Translations under genes and position numbers: made by a program
NCBI RefSeq assembly: GCF_000315915.1
Contig: NC_020187.1
Span: 434,001-498,000, forward strand
Source of the DNA: Henningerozyma blattae CBS 6284
Lineage: Eukaryota; Ascomycota; Saccharomycetes; Saccharomycetales; Saccharomycetaceae
DNA length: 64,000 bases
Reading direction: 5' to 3'
In this document: positions 58,446 through 64,000 of the stretch, piece by piece
Layout: every line of letters begins with the position of its first letter
How positions within the stretch are numbered: the first letter of the stretch is position 1
Notes under the pieces: generated by a model
Databases searched by the model: none
What the model was told of the DNA's origin: nothing
The model's input: only the letters and a program-made list of their open reading frames with translations

Positions 58446-61182
58446 ATGTTTAAACCCTCACTCATACAAACAATCTCTTCTCCAGAAACTACGTCCCACA
58501 TCTTCATCAACAATTCAAATAAATTGATAATATCCAAAAAAAATGGTGATATAGACATCTACTCCAAACAATCCCACCATTCTTTTAAATTCTCCCAAAC
58601 CTATTCCAAATTATTACAAAACCCGACCCTTTTGCAACAATGGTACCATTCCAATGAACTCTCCATCATAATCGCAAGATACGACAATTCATTGTATTTT
58701 TTCAATTCCACAAACCTACAACTGTTTGATACAATCCATGATAAGAGAGGAATTCAAAATTGTTGGTTCATCAATTGCAACCATTCTTCTTCCATCACAC
58801 ACTCCCCCATTGTCTCATCCTCCTCCCCCCCCTCCGATGATCAATTCATCGTATTCATTTACTCCATGAAATTGAAAGCTCGTCTAAGATTGATCATTTG
58901 GCAAAATAACTCATACAAAAAAATGATCGAATTATCATTATCCAATAATAAAGAAAAAATCATATCCATCGATCATTCATCACAACTGGGCTTGATCATC
59001 GTCACAAACATCTCCATCTATTATTATTCATTAACCGATAACAACACAACTCTAACCAAGATTAATACCATTTGGAAAAAAAAAATAGATTCCACTGATA
59101 TGATCCAATCGTTACAGAATTTACAAGATTTGACAAACGTTGCTTCAAATACTACTACTCTAGATAATCAATCGTATCTTTCCATAGGAAGATTATCCAA
59201 GAAATCCTCAATTACAAATTTTTGGCAAAGAAGACATCGTATCACTATCCCCATGGCAAATCAATTAACCTCTAGATTTGTCTTTTCCAATGGTAATGAT
59301 GTGATGGTTATTGATCCAATCTCGAAAAACTTGCTTTTTTTAAACCATGATGTCACTTTGCCAAGTTTCACAGCAAAATCACATTCACAATTTGTAGAGA
59401 GAAATAAAGATTTCAATTCTATTAAACTTTGTTTTGGTAATTTCCTTTTACTTTACAACTCTCAATTCATTAAAATTGTAGATTACAAATATGGATTCAA
59501 TTATGGTAAATTTAAACTAAATAATTCAAATATTAAATCTGTTTCAATATTATCAAATAATTTAATTGCAATTTATACTGAAAATAATGATATTCAAATC
59601 ATTGAACTTAAATTGGTAGATTGTATTATGACGAACGATTTAACAAGTGACGAACTTTCCATCGATTACGAAGAAGAAGAAGAAGAAGAAGATAATGACA
59701 ATGACGACGATGAAGAATTCATCAAGCTTTGGAAAAAAGTCATCTTTTATACAGAGTTTCTAAACTTATCAAATTATCATTTATTTCTACATAACAACAA
59801 CAACAATAGTTCTACCAGTTTCGAGATTTGTGCTATAAAACTAAGAGATTTAACCGTATTGTGGTGTTTAAACATTTTTGATAAATTACAATCATGTTTA
59901 AATGTCATTCATAATCAAGATTCAGACCCTCAAATTATTCAACTACAAAATATTATATTAAGTTTAATTTTCGAAAATTTTATTAAATTTTGGGCTCCAC
60001 CACAATTAGTCATCTTAAGAACTTTCCCTTTTAATATTTCAAATTTAGTAAAATTTTTAACAAACCAAAATTTTTTCACTCATATAAAGATTTCTAAAAT
60101 CTCAAATCAATCTTTACCATTGGAAACTGTTCAAAAATGGATCATACCGTATTTAACAGATACTAGAAGACATTTGAAAACTTTACTCCAAAAGGATAAA
60201 AGTAGCAGAAATGGTGATGGTGTAATAATTTGGAATTATAATTCTCATTCTATTGAACAATCTAAAGATTTCTTTATGATGGATGATCATGATGATGTCT
60301 CTTTAGAAAATCTATTAAAATTAATTGATACGACACTATTTTTAATGTATTTGAATTATATCCCATCAATGGTAAGTACATTGATGAGAGTGGAAAATTC
60401 TTGTGATTTTAAAATCGTTTATGATCAATTATTTGAAAGGAAAATGTTCAAAGAATTATTAGATTTTTATTATCAACATGGTGAACATGAACAAGCTTTA
60501 AAATTTTTAATTGGTTTGAAATCTCATTTAAATGATCAAGATAATTATTCATCATCAAATTTACAATTCCAATGGTCTCAAAATATTCAATATTTAATTT
60601 TAAATTATTTAAAACAATTACCTTTGAGTCTTTTAGATATCATTATTAATTATGCAAATTGGTTAATGGAAAATGTTAAAGATGATGCGAAGTCCAATAT
60701 TTTGAAAGAAATCTTCCTCTTAAGAGCAGAAAATTTCTCTTATCAAGATCAATTAAAAGTTTATCAATATATTGATAAATTTAATTCAAAATTATCTTTA
60801 AATTTTTTAGAAATCGTGGGTGCAGAATCTAAAATTATAAATCCCAATATTCATATTAAATTAATTGAAAGATATTTATTTGATTTTAATAATAATGATA
60901 ATAATTCAATGACAAAATTGAAATTAAATAGTTTCTTAAGAACAAATAATAAATATAATCCTGAAACTATTTTGAAAATTTTACAAAATTATTTAAATGA
61001 GGGGAAAATTCCAAAAGATCAAGAAAATTCATTCAAATATTTATTAATTTCTCCTTTACAAAGATTGGGGAAACATGAAACTTCGTTGGATATCTTATAT
61101 GATCAATTAAATGATTTTAAAACTTGTTCCAATTATTGCCTTCAAATTTTAAATTCAAATTCAAATTCAAATAATGATAATA

Positions 61183-61215
<33 letters not shown>

Positions 61216-61748
61216 GCAATGGTAATGATAAAAATTCTCAAAATGTTTTATTATATTTTTTTCAAAAAATTATTGATTCTTATCTTTTAAATAATATAAC
61301 AACAGAAATAATATTCTTCTTACAAATACATGGTAAAAATATCGATACAATTACACTTTTAGAATTAATACCAAAAAACTTTAAATTATTTGATTTAAGT
61401 TTGACCTTATTCAATTCAATAAATAAAACTTCATTTCAAAAAGATTATTCAAAATTAAAACAAAACTTATTACAATTAGAATTAATTAATATTTCAAATG
61501 ATATTAATCAACTCTCTGCATCGTATAGCATATTGGATGAAACTTATTCTTGTCCTGTTTGCAGAAAAAATTTCCCAATTTATACTACTGGTACAATTTT
61601 ATGGTTTAAAATTGGTCATCGTAATGTGGCCACTCATTATAATTGTGGGAAAGTATTACAAAATAGAATTAATGAGAAGAAAAAATTGACAACCCATCAA
61701 AATTTGAAAACTATTCAAAGTCTTAGAAATCAAGATAATACAGCATGA
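58446..61748 (+). CDS. VAM6: Vam6/Vps39, HOPS tethering complex subunit
   Basis: The 1100-residue protein (1049 in S. cerevisiae) begins MFKPSLIQTI. It has the N-terminal CNH/beta-propeller part (residues about 10-400; DIYSKQSHH, RGIQNCWFINC), acidic inserts, the marker segments ICAIKLRDLTVLWCLNIFDKL, KFWAPPQLVILRTFP and IPYLTDTRRHLKTLL, and an alpha-solenoid/CLH region. The C-terminal Vps39 zinc motif is CPVCRKNF...NVATHYNCGKVLQ. The protein tethers vacuolar membranes through Ypt7, and vacuole-mitochondria contacts (vCLAMP) are also known. Poly-Asp and Asn stretches near residues 910-935 are locally repeated (GATGAC). It is convergent with UTP21. Confidence 0.95.
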
Positions 61749-61830
61749 ATTTATTAATATTATATCTTACGATTTTCACTTATTATACAGAATTTATAAA
61801 ATTTTTTTTTTTTTATTTTTTTTAAATATG

Positions 61831-64000
61831 CTATTTTGTTACGCTTTTTCTTTTTTTTTTTTTTTTAATTTTTATTACACTAGATATAAAATTAATGACA
61901 CCAGAACAATATTTAACTAATTCATCTAATGATTGATCTTTTTTATGAATCTTTTCCCATTCAGATAATGCAGCAGAAATTTTTTCATTAGTATTATTAT
62001 TATGTAAGACATCGCCATGTGCCTTAAATAATAAACTCATGAAAGCTTCGTATAATTCGAAATTTTTCTTAGATTCAAGACCAGCAGTCAATGCTTCAAT
62101 AAACCATACAATTTCATCAAAAGGCTCAAATGAATATAATGATCTTATTTCTAAATCAATAGATCCAGGCGTTAATACAATTAAAGTATCAAGGAATTTG
62201 GAGAAATCTCCGCTATTACCACCTTCTCTTAATAATCTGGTAAAATTAGATTCAAAACCTAAACGACCATTAGGTTTAAATTTAGTTAATTCTTCTTTAG
62301 CAGCTTCTTCATTAGCAATTGATTCTTGTATTTTAGCAAGTTCCTCTGGAGTTTCATGAATAACACCCTCTCTACCTGAAGCTTCATCACCAACTTTTTC
62401 ACCTGCTAAATGTAAGAAAAATGGTGTCTTTTCAGGTTTCTTAGGGGCTTCCTTTGGCTTAGAACGTTTTCTAATCACATCTAAATGCAATAATGTATTC
62501 ATTTTATTTCTTGGTCCAATAGACAAAGTTAATAGATCTTCATGGATTTGATCCACTGATTGATAATTGTTGAAATTTAAATCTTCATCAAGTTCAGTAT
62601 CAAGTGCACCTTCTAAAAGTGATCCTGTATTAGAAGATGTACCATTTGGCATTAAAATTTTTTCAAATTGTTCTTCTGGAATCGTCTTTGTAGATATTGG
62701 TTTAAATTGTGCTTTATTAGTCCAAATGAATATACCATTACCACTGACATGAGTAGTGGCTAATATATCACCATTGGGAGAAAATTTTAAGTTAGTTATA
62801 ACAGAATCTAATTTAACACCATCAATACAACCACCTGTTGGCAAGTCCCATGTTCTCATTGTAGAATCTAATGAAGCTGATACAATCCAACGACCGTCTG
62901 GTGAAAAATCGAATGCTGTAATTCTATTGCTGTGACCCCATAATTGACGGACTACTTTTTGTGTTACTGTATCAATTACGCAAATAGATAAATCATCCAA
63001 TGCCACTGCAAATAAATCAGAAGAACGATGGTAAATCATAGAAGTAATAGGAGCATCTAATTGCAGCTTACCTAATAGAGTTGATTTATTGAAATCATAA
63101 AAACCAACAATACCATCTAAACCACAAGAAACCATTTTACGATTCATACCATCCAATGCAATACCAGTAACAGCTCTCTTATGTAATTTATATTTTTTTC
63201 TAATCAGACCACTTTGCATGTTATATATAACAATAGAACCATTAGAAGAACCTATAAAACCAAAATTACCACATTGCGAGATTGCAACAGATTTAACAAA
63301 TCCATCATCAGTAGTATCAAAACTCCATCTACCAACCCTTTTATTACGCATATCCCATGTACGAGCCAATTTTTCATCTTTATGCGCTGTAATAACATTT
63401 TCCCAATCACCTAATCTTGCATTCTCAACTGCCATAGCAATAACTTCAGGAAATTTTTCTCTAATTGTGCTACCACTTTTTCTATTACCATCTTGACTCT
63501 TATGAGCTCTTTGAGATAATTCTTGTGATTGTGCATCCTTTCTTAATGAAAAGCCCCATACTGTTCTATCTCTTGAGGCGGAAAGAAGAAAATGAGAATG
63601 GGAATCAGCAAACGTTAGACAAGATGGAGGTTGAGAATGACCACCTCTAGAACGCAAAAATCTTGGGCGTTGAACAACAATTTCACCATCGTCTTGGGAT
63701 AATGATGGGTCAAAAACATATTCCTTTAACTTGTTATCTCCACCAGATGTAACTACAATGGGCTGACCATTTAAGAAAGTAGCTTTCGTAATACCACCAA
63801 ATTCTTCTTCATGAACTGATTGCATGACGTGGATACGTGTCTTACGATTTAAATCGTAAAATACTAGATCACCACTACTTGAACCTACACATAAATGTGA
63901 TTCACCATCTGTTCTAAATGATATAGTAGATATTCTAAATTGGGGAAATTTAATTGTACGAATTATCTTAGCTTTCTTTAAATTATATAATAAGATATCA
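61831..64000 (-). CDS. UTP21: Utp21, WD40 protein of the SSU processome (5' end outside window)
   Basis: The frame runs from the window edge (DILLYNLKKAKIIRTIKFPQ) to a stop at 61831, about 722 residues of an expected roughly 940. WD40 blades are clear (GGHSQPPSCLTFADSHSHFLLSASRDRT-type, LWGHSNRITAFDFSPDGRWIVSASLDSTMRTWDLPTGG). The C-terminal Utp21-specific domain follows (RPLGFES-type GRLGFESNFTRLLREGG, LIVLTPGSIDLEIRSL). Utp21 is part of the UtpB module needed for 18S rRNA processing in the nucleolus. No start codon is inside the window; the ATG at 63825 is internal. The Lys-rich tail comes from a long T run. Confidence 0.95.
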   Translation of the reverse strand, partial: DILLYNLKKAKIIRTIKFPQFRISTISFRTDGESHLCVGSSSGDLVFYDLNRKTRIHVMQSVHEEEFGGITKATFLNGQPIVVTSGGDNKLKEYVFDPSLSQDDGEIVVQRPRFLRSRGGHSQPPSCLTFADSHSHFLLSASRDRTVWGFSLRKDAQSQELSQRAHKSQDGNRKSGSTIREKFPEVIAMAVENARLGDWENVITAHKDEKLARTWDMRNKRVGRWSFDTTDDGFVKSVAISQCGNFGFIGSSNGSIVIYNMQSGLIRKKYKLHKRAVTGIALDGMNRKMVSCGLDGIVGFYDFNKSTLLGKLQLDAPITSMIYHRSSDLFAVALDDLSICVIDTVTQKVVRQLWGHSNRITAFDFSPDGRWIVSASLDSTMRTWDLPTGGCIDGVKLDSVITNLKFSPNGDILATTHVSGNGIFIWTNKAQFKPISTKTIPEEQFEKILMPNGTSSNTGSLLEGALDTELDEDLNFNNYQSVDQIHEDLLTLSIGPRNKMNTLLHLDVIRKRSKPKEAPKKPEKTPFFLHLAGEKVGDEASGREGVIHETPEELAKIQESIANEEAAKEELTKFKPNGRLGFESNFTRLLREGGNSGDFSKFLDTLIVLTPGSIDLEIRSLYSFEPFDEIVWFIEALTAGLESKKNFELYEAFMSLLFKAHGDVLHNNNTNEKISAALSEWEKIHKKDQSLDELVKYCSGVINFISSVIKIKKKKKRKSVTK

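Overview
The window comes from a budding yeast of the family Saccharomycetaceae. It is AT-rich. Almost every long reading frame is recognisable as an orthologue of a Saccharomyces cerevisiae gene, introns are few, and the two visible coding-sequence introns carry textbook yeast signals (GTATGT or GCAAGTGAGT donors, TACTAAC branch points). Gene names are given by protein similarity recalled from family knowledge plus gene order; no database search was run.

Gene order alternates between pairs of S. cerevisiae regions. At the left, PUS7-PRP46-ESA1-RRD2-DGA1-KIP2 interleaves YOR243-245 with YPL151-155. Further on, NDC1-RAD52-SRC1-AMD1-TFB3-CGI121-YML037C-MRPL28-YMD8 interleaves YML031-038 with YDR460-462. 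Some expected neighbours (RAD53, PEP4, MFA1, STP1) are absent. This fits a lineage that kept a different half of the duplicated ancestral genome than S. cerevisiae did (Kazachstania, Naumovozyma or Tetrapisispora type), though I cannot fix the genus.

Layout: 0-29 kb is compact and gene-dense, with nuclear and RNA/DNA-maintenance genes (Pus7, Prp46, Esa1, Kip2, Ndc1, Rad52, Src1, Tfb3) plus Dga1, Amd1 and Ymd8. 29-36 kb holds a YPL229W-like gene, the zinc-finger gene USV1 and very long, repeat-ridden intergenic DNA with a GC-rich island. 36-45 kb holds FAS2 and SSO1 around a 2.5 kb AT-rich desert. 45-56 kb holds an unidentified, probably mitochondrial protein, TFA2, LAS1 and OAF3. 56-64 kb holds INO1, VAM6 and the partial UTP21.

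The most notable items are: (1) the inner-nuclear-membrane protein Src1/Heh1 carries a Zn2Cys6 binuclear cluster, not expected in this family, and retains the overlapping GCAAGT/GTGAGT alternative 5' splice sites; (2) the TFB3 start codon appears to exist only after splicing; (3) 5-14 bp tandem arrays directly abut the stop or start codons of USV1, OAF3, INO1 and VAM6, some leaving the reading frame open past the stop; (4) ordered AGGGTT (Tbf1-like) arrays and a probable unannotated small RNA gene between TFA2 and LAS1. No mobile element, CRISPR array, rRNA or convincing tRNA was seen.
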